DNA of 64,000 bases from Biscogniauxia marginata (lineage: Eukaryota; Ascomycota; Sordariomycetes; Xylariales; Xylariaceae): contig MU404197.1 of the NCBI GenBank assembly GCA_022695795.1, positions 1 to 64,000 on the forward strand. Reading direction: 5' to 3'. The position numbers and the translations under genes were made by a program. How positions within the stretch are numbered: position 1 is the first letter of the stretch; each line of letters begins with the position of its first letter. The notes under the pieces were generated by a model that saw only the letters and a list, made by a program, of their open reading frames with translations, made no database searches and had not been told where the DNA came from. Shown piece after piece: positions 21,484-32,485 of the stretch.

Positions 21484-23238
21484 TTAAAGCGTGTAGAAGA
21501 AATCTGGCCTTTTGTCTCCCAAGGCCTCGATTTCTCTCTGGGTCTTCCCCTCGATGAGATAATCACGCTTACCATCCCGTCTCTTCTTGTTTTCGATGCG
21601 CAGCAGGGTCGTCATCAGCAAGCTTCCGCCGAAGAGGAACACTCCCATGAAAGCAACGACAACCCCGTGGCCCTCAAGGTATCGCGGCCCGTGTAAGTAG
21701 ATATTAGAGCTAACGACACCACTCAAGTTGCCCCAGCCGATGACGAACCCCAAAACCACGCCCCTCTTGTATACGCCTTCAATGTTATTCGCCATCCAAC
21801 TAATTGTGTTAGAGATACAGGGATAGATGCCGAGTGCACCAAGGAATGTGCCCGCGTATTTGACTCCCGGGTTGGTAGAGGCAGTGAGCATTAGAAACCC
21901 GACAACGCCCACAAGACTGACGATAATATTACACAAGCCACGCTGTCGGGTTCTGTCAGCAACAAACCCAACAATAACGGTAAGAACGGCGGCCGCGGCG
22001 TATGGAGGCACACTCAGAAGCTGGGTTCTGATAACATTAGTGCTCCAGCCGAGCTCCTGGATAATGGACGGCAGGAAAAGTGAAAAGGCATAGAGGGGCA
22101 TATCGCATCCCATGTAGATGGCCATGCCGAGCCACATCTTCCAATCATTCAGGCCTGCATACAGATAGCTTGATCTCCACTCCTCATGCTCAGCGGAAGA
22201 CTGTTGGTCTAGTTTAAGTCGACGGATAACCCGAATACGGTCGTCATCCGAAAGGAATCGGGCATCATCAGGGAAGTCGTGGACCATCCAGAACGAGATA
22301 ACACCAATAACCACAGTTAAAAGGCCTTCCAGCACGAAAATCCATTGCCAGCCTCTAAGGCCGCCGACGCCCTCCATATTCTCAATTGCGGCAGCGAGAA
22401 GTCCTCCAAATGAGCCAGCTAAGGCAGCTGCGGAGAAGAAAATAGCCTGTGACGAATCAGAACATGGTATGTTTTACAAGATAAAGGGGGCGAACATACA
22501 GCACGAACACCGAACTCGGAACGCTTGTACCAACATGAAAGGTAGTAATTGACTCCGGGGAAGAGACCAGCTTCAGTCAGGCCTAGGAACCATCGTGCGG
22601 CTAGAAGACCGGAATAATTATAGACAAATCCCATCCCCGTCATGCTACATCCCCAGAGGATCCTAGCGTAGGACGAGGTTAGTTTGCCTTCGGTCCAGAT
22701 CCGATCATCACGGTTACAACTTACATGATAATTGGGATGAAGACGGAAGGCCGCAGCTTCTTCAGAAGCACATTGGTCAGAGGCTCGAAAACCGCATACG
22801 AGACGAAGAAAATGGTAAGCGTTGCATTATACTCCACGCCCTGCAAATGGAGGTCCTGGGCCAGGCCTGCGACTCTCGCGTTGCCGATATTGGTACGATC
22901 TAGAAAGGCCAGCAGGTAGAGAAGGCAGAGCTGGATGTGATGATTAGCGGTATTGAGGAGATAAAGCTGGGATGGATTACATAAAATAGCAGCATACCCA
23001 GGGGATTAGTATCAAATCTAGCCTTCTAACCAGCCGGCGCTCCTGGTGCAAGTGTTAGCCAGTGCAAAGTACATCTCGCGGGCCGTGAGGTTGGGCTCAT
23101 GCTTACAATTTCGTCTCTCTCCTCCGGTGTGAGATGCGCGTCAGGATCGGGTGGTAGTCCCTCGATGTTGCCGATCTGGATGCCATCCTGCTCTAGCTGG
23201 GATTCCCGCGACGTTGAATGCTTCTCGACGTCACTCAT
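21484..23238 (-). CDS. MFS transporter, Dal5/Tna1-type anion:cation symporter
   Basis: This is a 12-helix plasma-membrane importer of the allantoate/nicotinate/pantothenate permease group, which takes up small carboxylates with protons. Exons 23238–23107, 23042–22998, 22930–22725, 22662–22500 and 22446–21484 sum to 1509 nt (502 aa); all four introns are 53–67 bp with canonical ends. Family marks include the ERRLVRRLDLILIPW entry to TM1, then FLDRTNIGNARVAGL and RWFLGLTEAGLFPGVNYYLSCWY (about residues 150–172). GWQWIFVLEG and a long central loop follow. The N-terminus is acidic and cytoplasmic, the C-terminus basic. No break is seen. The substrate cannot be read from sequence; its isolation from metabolic genes gives no hint. 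Confidence 0.9.
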
Positions 23239-24217
23239 GGTCGAGAATGGCGCGGTTGTCTCGAGTCGCGGTCCTTACAAAAGTTGTACAGAGATATTTT
23301 ACCTAATAAAAGAAAATCTTATGGAGAAGTACGACTAAAAAAAAATACGCAGCGTCACAGACGAAGCAGAGCAAAGGATTCAAAGGCGTCTCTATAACTT
23401 GAGTTCGGGTCCTGTAGAACCACGGCGCAGATGGCGTAGCGGAGAGGGAGGACAAGAAATCGAGTAGGTAGGAGATACAACAGCCGGGGGTCGGAGAAAG
23501 AGAAATACAGAAGGATGCGCCAAAGTGAAATACCCTCTCCCTCGTATATAAGTAGGAAAATACCGCCACCTGATAGGCGGGCAATGAGAGATCATGGGTA
23601 ACGATCTGGGGTATGTGGTATTCTTATTTGTTGGAGGTGGGTAAAGAGGGTGACGAATTGGCTGGCGTCAAAGAGAACCGGGGAGGGGGATCCATAGCTT
23701 AGAAGGACGGTCTAAGCGCCAGAACTAACTCACCGGGAGGTATTAATTTTCCTCTTTCGGCGGGGCGTCGTTCCTCCAGGTATTATTGCTAACCTGCCAT
23801 ACAGATTACTCATCCCTACATACCTAGGTAGGTACATGTGGTACGGTATAGTACCTGGTATAACAAGTTATTCCCATATGACGGAACTTACACAGAGCAA
23901 TACATAGCGTGGGATACACCAATGTGAGCCTCCGTGTGATTCGAACCGTTGCCGTTGCTAGTCCTGTCCGGTTATGTGCTTCCACGCTTCCAACTAGAAG
24001 ATCTCGAGGATCCCGAGTCAGATCGTGTAGTAGTACTAGGTACCTACCTACCTACCTACATGTACCTTGGGTGGAAATAGAGTGTATGAAAGTGGCGCAC
24101 TCTTTAATTAAAAATAAGTACCTACCTCTCTCTCACCCCCCGTTACTCATTGCGGACCTACTAGTTTGGCACCATCCAATGGATGTTCCTATAATAAAAC
24201 AAAGTTTAGGGGCCGCG

Positions 24218-24255
24218 AAAAAAAAACCCCCAAAAAAAACCCCCCCCAAAAAAAA
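24218..24255. repeat. Alternating poly-A / poly-C tract
   Basis: The tract is A9 C5 A8 C8 A8 in unbroken alternation, ending in CCGCC. It is a purine/pyrimidine-alternating-block simple sequence prone to slippage and to sequencing error. Confidence 0.9.
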
Positions 24256-25204
24256 CCGCCATCTCCCCCCAAAGACCCCTGCTATGAACCTTGATCCCTT
24301 GCTGTGATGAGCAGGGATCCCAGCCGCTAGGACTAAACTCTCTCATAAGATGCTACTCGACATCAATGAACGTCTAGAAATTATCTATTGCGAGTAGGTA
24401 ATCCCTTACTTACATGTAAGTACCATTTTTATTACGAGCAACCAATTCAATTTATCTTTCTTTCTCCCTTCTTCTTCATTTCTTCCCAACTGACTATAAC
24501 GTCGGGTTTTGAAATTTACATAGAGATTTTCCGATCTCTGCGATACAATACAGAAACATGTAAGTCCTAAATGCGGGAAGGGGGTTTCGTTCGTAGATGA
24601 GGCAAGTAGGTACATACTAAGTAGCTGAGAATTATCCCTAATTATGTACTTAGATAGGTATCTGCTTGCAATAGTACATGTAGGGTCTCTTGCATACATT
24701 TCATCCGCAGGCCGTCGGGCGAAACAAGACGGTGTTGGCCAGGCCAGCCCGTGGCTCAAAAGGTAATATACAGCAGCCACCTACTGACAGCACCGCATGA
24801 GATACGCCCAAGTATCCTCGTTGCCTCTGTTCTGGATGCATCTCTTGCAGTGGCTAATCTAACAGCGATATTCTCCTTCCTCGCTCGTTGTCGGTGGTTG
24901 ATGCGGACCAAAAGGCGACAGGCACACAACATTCAGCCGAAACGGCCGGGGGTCGAGAGCCATTCGCGACAATCGGAGACAATGTCTCTCAACGGCCTAA
25001 CATACAGACATACCTAGGAGAAGGACCCGTAGTGTCGGATGTCCCTGGTTGATAGATATCTATCTCTGTCATCGCACAGAGTTCCCACGTTCAAATTAGG
25101 TGCCTGTCATGTCCTGACTTGGTTCTACAGATAGGTAGATCCCTGTGGTGACCCCATTGCCCTACCTGTCACTTAGATAAAGGTAGCAATGGAATGGAAA
25201 CAAT

Positions 25205-25236
25205 CAAGCAAGCAAGCAAGCAAACAAACAAACAAG
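25205..25236. repeat. (CAAG)4(CAAA)3CAAG tetranucleotide array
   Basis: This is a 32-bp compound microsatellite of eight tetramers: four CAAG units, then three CAAA units and a final CAAG. Confidence 0.92.
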
Positions 25237-26616
25237 AAGCCCCTTAGCCTGAGTTATACTTATGCTAATGAGATACTATACATAAGATAAGCCCGAGACA
25301 GATGTTGAATGAAGAGGGTTGGTTGATCCGGTTCATGAGGCTCTACTCGGGTCTCGGGTTCTTCGGTTACTCGAAATCCCCCCCAGCAGCAAGAATACTA
25401 CCTACCTAGGTATCTAAGATAATTAGTTGCAGTTTTGCTGTCTCCCTAAGGCTAGGTGCCTCTTTATTGTTGCCCGACCCGACAGGAATATGCAGAAAGT
25501 TCCCAGCAGGTGCTTGCATCTGGCGCCAAGGGGCAGCATTCGAAGTGGACACCGACGCCGCTAGCTGACTGGGCGCTCTCCTTGGCAACTTGTTAGCCTG
25601 CTAGATGGCTGAGCTACCCCGCACGACAGGGAAGATCCCTCAGGGTTTGATCCAGTGGAAGGGCGGGGTATTACCCACTAACTTACTACCCGCAGGCACC
25701 ATTGGAGGGTCCTTACGGCGCTGACTACTACCTCGCTACAGTAAGCCCAGAGGCCCAATGACATCTACTATAGGTAGACGATTAGGTATGTAGTACTTAC
25801 CTACCTACCTTAGGTACCTATCCAGCTATCTTACCTGCATCTACGGTAAGTACAGTAGAAGCAGCGCGGTGCGTAAACAGGAATTTCCTCGCCCCCGAAG
25901 GTGGCCATCCTCATTTGGGTGATTAGTTGAATCTCACGCCGAAGTTCGACCAGCTCCGTTCGCCCTAGCACTCAGGGGTGGATATCTTCTCTAGGTATTT
26001 CTTTCATCGGCAGAGGCACCCGGCGCCGTTAGCCCGGTTTATTCGTATGACAGCATCTCATCCACGCGATTCAGGCCGCGATGCAGCAGCACAATACCAG
26101 GTCTGCGGTCCCTATCCCTCCCCGGGGATGTCTGTGGTACAAGAGGAAGAGGCAAAACCTTCCAGAGAAATCACCGATGGTTTCATGGCATTGAAGTATC
26201 CATGATCGTCATCTTATTGGGCTTCTCGCTTTCTCGAGTCCATGAGAATGTGCATATTCGACAGGGATATGACGATGGGGAAGGCTAGCAGCCGATGCGG
26301 CTATCCCGTTCACTCTCAGCTCCTCAAAGACTGTTTCGGCACTGGACAGCGTTCGACGGGTGTTTTCCCTGTCTGAAACGAGAGACCAACGTCAGTCATC
26401 GGACGGACAATGTCATTCGCCCGATTTTAGAGTAGTGTACAGCCTGCTTATCGTCGCTCAAGATCCTTGACCATGTTAATTAGGTACTGTGGTTAAGGGG
26501 GGCTCAGGCTACCGAGTAGATGGCTCAAGTCTATCAACTGGTTATCGAAGCCGATATTAAACTCAAGTTTGAACTGAAGTCCTTAATATCCGCACAAAAT
26601 CGTGCGTATTCAGATG

Positions 26617-26638
26617 CGTGTTACTGATTAGTAACACG
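26617..26638. repeat. Perfect hairpin: 9-bp arms, 4-nt loop
   Basis: CGTGTTACT, loop GATT, then AGTAACACG. It lies in a gene-free region; no attached gene or function is evident. Confidence 0.8.
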
Positions 26639-28062
26639 TAAATCTACGAGCCTACATACCAGGTCGGTACATAGGAGGTAGTCTAAGTCAGCTTCTACCT
26701 GGAACCACCGCCAGTGCTACGACCCCAAAGGTAACCCCTCCGATAAAACAACAAGGTAGTAGAGGAATGGGACGATATCTTAGGCCAAGGACTTGGCAAG
26801 AGACCAACAAGGCCCCATTGCATCATTTCTATCTGCAATAACGTTTTTCAGGGGTCACGTTACGAGAGGGCTGACGAAAGACGATTATCCCACCAGAGAT
26901 CCGTCGGCGTCGGCAGATTTTGCGGCCCAGGCGACTGGCTGTCCTGGCGGGAACACGCACATGCAGAAGACTGAGAACGGTTGTGGTCAAGTGAGCACGT
27001 GTTTTACATCAGCGAGAGTCGGAACCACCTTCCAAGACACGGTCTAGCTCATCGGTTACTTACATATCTCGTGAAGTGTCCCGTCATACATCGTCCAGAT
27101 GGCTGCATGGAAAGCATCAAGATACTAGGCCATAACATATCGCACGCAGATAAGAGCGTAAGATAGATCGGTCTATCAAAACTCACCTTCACTTGCCGAT
27201 CGTTCCGGGAAAACCGAAGCTTCCCATTCGTGAGACCTCCTTTTTTTGAATGGCAGCTGATATATTCTGGAACAAATGCGGATGTCCTCGAACGGACTGG
27301 GAAGATCGAATTAGGTTCTAACCGAGCACGACGGTAAGCGATTCCTCATGACGGATATTAAAACAGGTAGTACAATCCCCAACTGCCTCGCGCTACAGGA
27401 TTTACGGCCGAGATTTACGATCTCAAACCAGCGAGCACGGATGATTGGTGTGCAACGACTATAATTCAAAAGGTAGTTCTCCTTGGCTTCAATGTCAGAC
27501 TGTTATTTACAACTAGTCATTAACCTATTTGGAGAAGAAAAGGGGGGGACGAGGAGAAGGAGAACAAATTGTTTCGCAAAAAAAAAAAGAACAAAAAAAA
27601 AAAAAGACTAGAACATAAACAAAAACACCAAGGGTGGATGAACCTCCTAGCAAAAATACAGATCGAGAGAATCGAAAAGAGTCCATAATTAGATTGATCG
27701 TTGAGAACCCACTAAGGGTTACCTTTAGGAGGTACCTACCTGGTAGTCTACGCAGTTTGATAAGCTGTACATCTAATCATGTGCTGATCACGTGGGAGGA
27801 GCTAAATATGTCGCAACCACCGTTAGTTCTTCAGCAGACCCGACACTGATGACTGATGTAGAACGAAATCTGACATACGCCGGTTTGTCCTCCATCTAAC
27901 AAATTCACGTTCACCTAATTGTCTGGAAAGCCGAGAATGAGGAAAGGTTTCCGGTAGCTGACGGAGCCGCTCATACCGCAAAAGATACCCTGCAATCTGC
28001 TCGCCCGGTGGGCTGGTGGTGTAAGTCTCGTTCTCGGCCGAATCAGCCCGACAACCCGGGCC

Positions 28063-30456
28063 ATGACGAAAAGCGTCTGCATCGTCGGTAGGGGATACTC
28101 GCTGTCCCATGAAGCACATGTCGGCTCACTATCAGCCTAGGCGCCGGCCCGTCGGGGCTTGTCTCGGCGAAGACTCTGCTGCGTGACGCTGCCCCCGGCT
28201 CCTTCAATGTGACCATCTTCGACGCCCAGCCCCGAGTAGGAGGGCTGTGGCCTGCAAATAAGGACGATAATGCCGGGCTCGTGCACCCGTCCATGATCAC
28301 GAACCAGAGCAAGCATACCGTCCAGTTTAGCGACCTCGCCTGGCAAGACTCTGTTTCCGAGTTCCCCCGCGCATGGCAGGTAGGCCAGTATCTGGAGCGG
28401 TACGTGAAGGAATACGGCATCTCAGATATACGGCTCGGCCATAAAGTCGTCAAAGCGGAGCTGCAGGATGGTGGTTCCTGGAAGGTGCAGACCAATTCCG
28501 ACAAGGGCGCCTCCGAAACGAACGTCTTTGACTATCTGCTTTTAACGACGGGATTCTTCGGAAAGCCGATGTGGCCCGAGTCTATCCCCAAGGAAACGGA
28601 CGTCCCCATTGTCCACAGCAGCAAGTATCGTGACATAAAGAGCCTCCTGTCCGGATCAAAGAGCGGAAGCAAGATCCTCGTTGTCGGCGGTCAGATGTCT
28701 GGTATCGAGATCGCTGGTACCATTGCGACGCACCTGTCTTCTGCTTCGCACTCGCCCGGAGAGAAGGTCATCCAGGATCCGGAAAAGTACACAATACACC
28801 ATGTTATCCAGCGACCGACATGGGTCTTCCCACTCTTTACGTCCCCAAAGGTAGGTCTTGTAGCTCCTCGTGCGATGGCCCATTGCTAAACACCATACGT
28901 AGGCTGACTCGCCAGCGCCTCCTTTCCTCCCTTGTGACCTGCCCTCATACAACCTAGACCGGCGCCCCAAGCCACTTACGAACAGTCAGGGGCATATAAG
29001 CATCGATGCTGCACGCATCTCGAACGGGATCTTCAAAGCCTCTTTGGGAACTGACCAGTCCGAATTCTCTCCGGAGGCGAAGGTCGACGGCGCATTTCTC
29101 GACGAGCAGCCCTTCATGGCGATGAGCACGCACTACATGGATTTCGTGCGCTCGGGTCTCATCCAGCTCCAGGAGGGAAAGCTAACCGCTTTCAGCGGCA
29201 CCACAGCCATGATCGGGTCTGATAATGACGGGGAGACGCAAATATCGGATGTCGCGGCCGTGATCCTCGCAACGGGCTTTGATCCCTCCCCTTCCTTATC
29301 TTTCCTACCCCCTTCCGTCCTCGAGACAATCTCCTACTCCCCCGCGCACCCCGACCTCCCCGTCGCGCTCGCCTTCCACAGCACGCACCACCCCTCGCTG
29401 CCGACCCTCGGCTTCGCGGGGTTCTACCGCTCGCCATACTGGGGCGTCGTAGAGATGCAAGCGCGCTTCGTCGCGCGCCTCTGGGGCAGCGGTGAACTGC
29501 CGCCGCCGCTCCGCGCGGCGCTCGAGGACGATGACTCCATAGCGCGCACGCTGTCGCTGCGCTCCGACTCGCGGTGCTCCCAGTTCCCCATGGGCGACTA
29601 CGTATACCTGATGGACGCCTTCTCGCGGGCCCTAGACCTACCCATCATCTCGCATCATCAAGAAGACGACGACGCCAACGACCAACGGAAAACAACCATG
29701 AACGTCCTAACCCCGGCGCGGTACATCTCCCCCTTGGCCTCGCCTGCCCAGCGCGCCCACGCCGACCGCAACCTGCGCTCGACGCGTGCGACACTCGCGG
29801 CGGGCCTCGGCGCGGGCAGGTTTGTCGCGGGCGCCGTGTTCCGCTCGCTCCTGGGCACATGGCGCCTCGAGCGGGAGATCCATTCCCGCCTGCCGAGCCA
29901 CCCGAGCGGGCGCTTCGTCGGCACCGCGCGGTTCCTGCTCCGGGAGGGGACGGCGGACGGGCGCGAGGGCCAACAACGACGCGCTAGTACCAGCGGCGAC
30001 GACGGCGGTGATGGCGATGGTGACGATAAGGGGGAAGGAAGGGACCTGGACCGGGACCGGGGCCTCGAGTACCTGTACGTCGAGGACGGCGAGTTCACGG
30101 CGCTGGGGGGGCTGAGCTTCCGCGCCACGAGGCGGTACGTGTGGCGCTACGACGAGGCGCGGGATCGGCTCGGCGTCTGGTTCGCGAGGACGGACGACGC
30201 GGCGCGCGCGGATTATCTGTTCCACGAGGTGGAGTTTATCGTCGACCCACCGCAGGAGGATGAGGAGGAAAAGAGCGGCAGAGATGGTAGTGGCGTCGGA
30301 TGGCAGGCCAGGGCGAGTCACCTGTGCGTCGAGGACCTGTACGACGTGCGCTACGAGTTTGGCTTCCGCGCGGTGAACCTGCGCGAGTGGAAGCTCGGGT
30401 ATGCGGTGCGCGGGCCCAAGAAGGATTATACTATCGATGGGGTGTACAGGAGGTAA
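28063..30456 (+). CDS. Flavin monooxygenase-like protein fused to a DUF6314-like domain
   Basis: Three exons (28063–28087, 28141–28850, 28903–30456) give 762 aa; the total is divisible by three and both introns (53 and 52 bp) are canonical. The FAD-binding Rossmann motif GAGPSG (residues 9–14) is split by intron 1, which fixes the ATG at 28063. FDAQPRVGGLW follows, then a second Rossmann motif VVGGQMSGIEIA (about 189–200) for NADPH and an ATGF motif (ILATGFDPS). The order matches class-B flavin monooxygenases, which oxygenate N, S or ketone groups. From about residue 562 to the end a distinct domain begins with GTWRLEREI. It continues with ARFLLREG, YLYVEDGEF, RRYVWRYDE and ADYLFHEVEF, and ends with WKLGYAVRGPKKDYTIDGVYRR, the pattern I associate with DUF6314. 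A low-complexity Asp/Gly insert (about residues 610–630) interrupts it. The substrate is unknown. The fusion suggests the two domains act on the same compound. Confidence 0.85.
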
Positions 30457-31423
30457 GATGGGATAAGACGGGATATGATTAGAACAGACAGCACGACGCG
30501 CGGAATAGGGGGAGAGGAGGAGAGGGGAGGCAAAGGGATAAACGAAAGGGGGTTTACTTTTCGGGGAGGGCTTTGTTAGGAATTATTCTAGAGAGAGAAA
30601 TAGATACGAAATAATGCCAATTTTTCTAGCACGCGGTACCTAACTTGGTCGTGGAAATGGGAGACAGAGAAATACGGAAGCCCGGAAATGGGGATATCAT
30701 AAATTGCGAATTCTCGGAGGATGTTATCGCCTCTGTTTTATATCTGTCGTGGTTTTCAAGGGGTCGTTATATTTTTCCAGGGGTTTATCGTGTAGGTACG
30801 GCTGTGGCGAAAGGGAGCCCGGGCGGGTTCGAATTCCGAGACCTAGGTCTTCCATTTTACGAAGGAAAAATAGGTAGTTAGACAGAGAGGAGGGAAGGAG
30901 AGAGAAGGTGGAATGTATATTTATGTATATATATATATATACCCTGTGAAGGATCTTGTCATTATCCATGCTATACAGCACGCACCCTATTTTCTACTCA
31001 TGGGTATTATCTTTGCAGTACTCCGTATAACGGAGCTACCATCATCCTATACACACAAGACACCAGAACCTTTTTTTTTCCCTCGAGGCTAGAGGTTGCA
31101 TCAAGTTGATCGAGACGAATTGCTACTCGCCACTTAATTCATTGGCAAAACTATCGAGAAATGTTCAAGCGATTTCAACAAAGGTTTTAACCACCTGGTT
31201 GGGTAAACACCAAAGGACAGGGGCCGGTGCTGTTGAACCCTTCCCTATTTCCTCTCCCTGAGGATCAAGTGGAATCTACTAGGTTAACTTTAGTAGATCC
31301 AGTACCTAGTGCCAGGTCACACATTTCACGCTTTTATCATCAACCCTTACCCCACACCCGTTCATCCATATGCGTTTCACGCCCCATTTTGTAAAATCAC
31401 TTCCTGCTCGGGACCCAAGACCT
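30457..31423. other. Convergent spacer
   Basis: This spacer lies between the 3' ends of the FMO fusion and the dehydrogenase. It contains a (TA)n run at about 30924–30942 and a poly-T near 31072. No gene is seen. Confidence 0.55.
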
Positions 31424-32485
31424 CTAGATCCGAATCGGCATGGAATTCTTCCTAACCAAGCCGCTGCCCGAAGCGGCATTGCGCGGGATCAGCGAAAACT
31501 TGCAGGGGCGGCCGTGGACGAAGTCGGCCAGGTTGTGGATGGTGCCGTCGGCGATCTCGCGCAAAGCCTCGTGGGTGAAGAAGGCCTGGTGGCCGCAGAC
31601 GAGGACGTTGTGAAAGGTGGTCAGGCGCATGAGCTCATCGTCGTCGATGATGGTGCCCGAGTGATCGGTGTAGAAGAGCTTGCCCTCGCCCTCGTAGACG
31701 TCGAGCGCGAGGCCGCCGAGGTGGTGCCGTTTCAGGGCGGCGATGACAGCGCGCGTGTTAATCAGCCCACCACGCGACGTGTTCACGAGCATGGCGCCCT
31801 CCCGCATCTGCGCTACCGTAGCCTCGTTGATGATGTGCTGCGTCTCGTCCATGAGAGGGCAGTGCAGGCTAACGATGTCGCTCTCTCGCAGCAGCGTCTC
31901 GAGATCCGTATACTCGCCGTACTTTTTGAAATCATCGCTCTCGAAGGGGTCGTAGGCTAGGAGGCGACAGCCGAAGCCGCTCATTATGCGCGCAAAGGAA
32001 ATTCCGATACGACCGGTACCAACGACCCCAACCGTCTTGCCATTCAGGGTGCGGCCGAGCAGGCCGTTGAGGCTGAAGTTGCCCTCGCGTACGCGGTTGT
32101 AGGCGCGGTGGGTGTTACGGTTGAGGGTCTGGATCAGGGCGACGGCGAACTCGGCGACGGCCTCGGGCGAGTAGGATGGCACGTTGGCGACAGATAGATG
32201 AAGGCGTGATGCGGCAGCTAAGTCTACATTGTTGTACCCGGCACAGCGCAGAAGGATGGCACGCACGCCCAACGCGTGCAGGGACTCGAGCACCGGCTCG
32301 TTGAGTACATCGTTGACAAAGACGCAGATGGCGGCGGCACCCTTGGCCAGAGGAACGGTCTCGAGGGACAGGGCAAATTCGTGGTAGATAACCTCGATGC
32401 CGGCGGCGGGGTCGAGCTCGGTCGCGCGGGGCGTATTGAGGAAGAGCTTGTCGTAGGACTGAGCTGAGAAGACGGCGAGCTGCAT
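31424..32485 (-). CDS. D-lactate dehydrogenase-type 2-hydroxyacid dehydrogenase
   Basis: This single-exon gene of 353 aa belongs to the D-isomer-specific 2-hydroxyacid dehydrogenases, closest in pattern to the LdhA type that interconverts pyruvate and D-lactate with NADH. It shows the substrate-side segment LLRCAGYNNVDL (79–90) and NVPSYSPEAVAEF (101–113). The NAD-binding GVVGTGRIG (153–161) follows, then the catalytic Arg in NTSRGG (Arg238), the Glu in DVYEGE (Glu265) and the acid/base His in CGHQAFFT (His299). All three catalytic residues are present and the length is normal. It probably acts in the cytosol. Related enzymes use other 2-oxoacids, so the exact substrate is not certain. Confidence 0.93.
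   Translation of the reverse strand: MQLAVFSAQSYDKLFLNTPRATELDPAAGIEVIYHEFALSLETVPLAKGAAAICVFVNDVLNEPVLESLHALGVRAILLRCAGYNNVDLAAASRLHLSVANVPSYSPEAVAEFAVALIQTLNRNTHRAYNRVREGNFSLNGLLGRTLNGKTVGVVGTGRIGISFARIMSGFGCRLLAYDPFESDDFKKYGEYTDLETLLRESDIVSLHCPLMDETQHIINEATVAQMREGAMLVNTSRGGLINTRAVIAALKRHHLGGLALDVYEGEGKLFYTDHSGTIIDDDELMRLTTFHNVLVCGHQAFFTHEALREIADGTIHNLADFVHGRPCKFSLIPRNAASGSGLVRKNSMPIRI

Larger units (their letters stand above)
23239..28062. other. 4.8 kb gene-poor stretch
   Basis: I find no supportable gene in this stretch. It is rich in simple sequence: TACCTACC runs near 24050, 25400 and 25800, alternating poly-A/poly-C at 24218–24255, a CAAG/CAAA array at 25205–25236, a hairpin at 26617–26638 and poly-A tracts near 27580–27605. 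A patch near 25600–25630 resembles the first third of a tRNA on the minus strand but lacks the matching 3' half. Confidence 0.5.

Noticed and set aside
25590..25680. tRNA 5'-half-like sequence on the minus strand (GCGGGGTAGCTCAGC)
   Set aside because: There is no matching T-arm or 3' acceptor half at the right distance on that strand.
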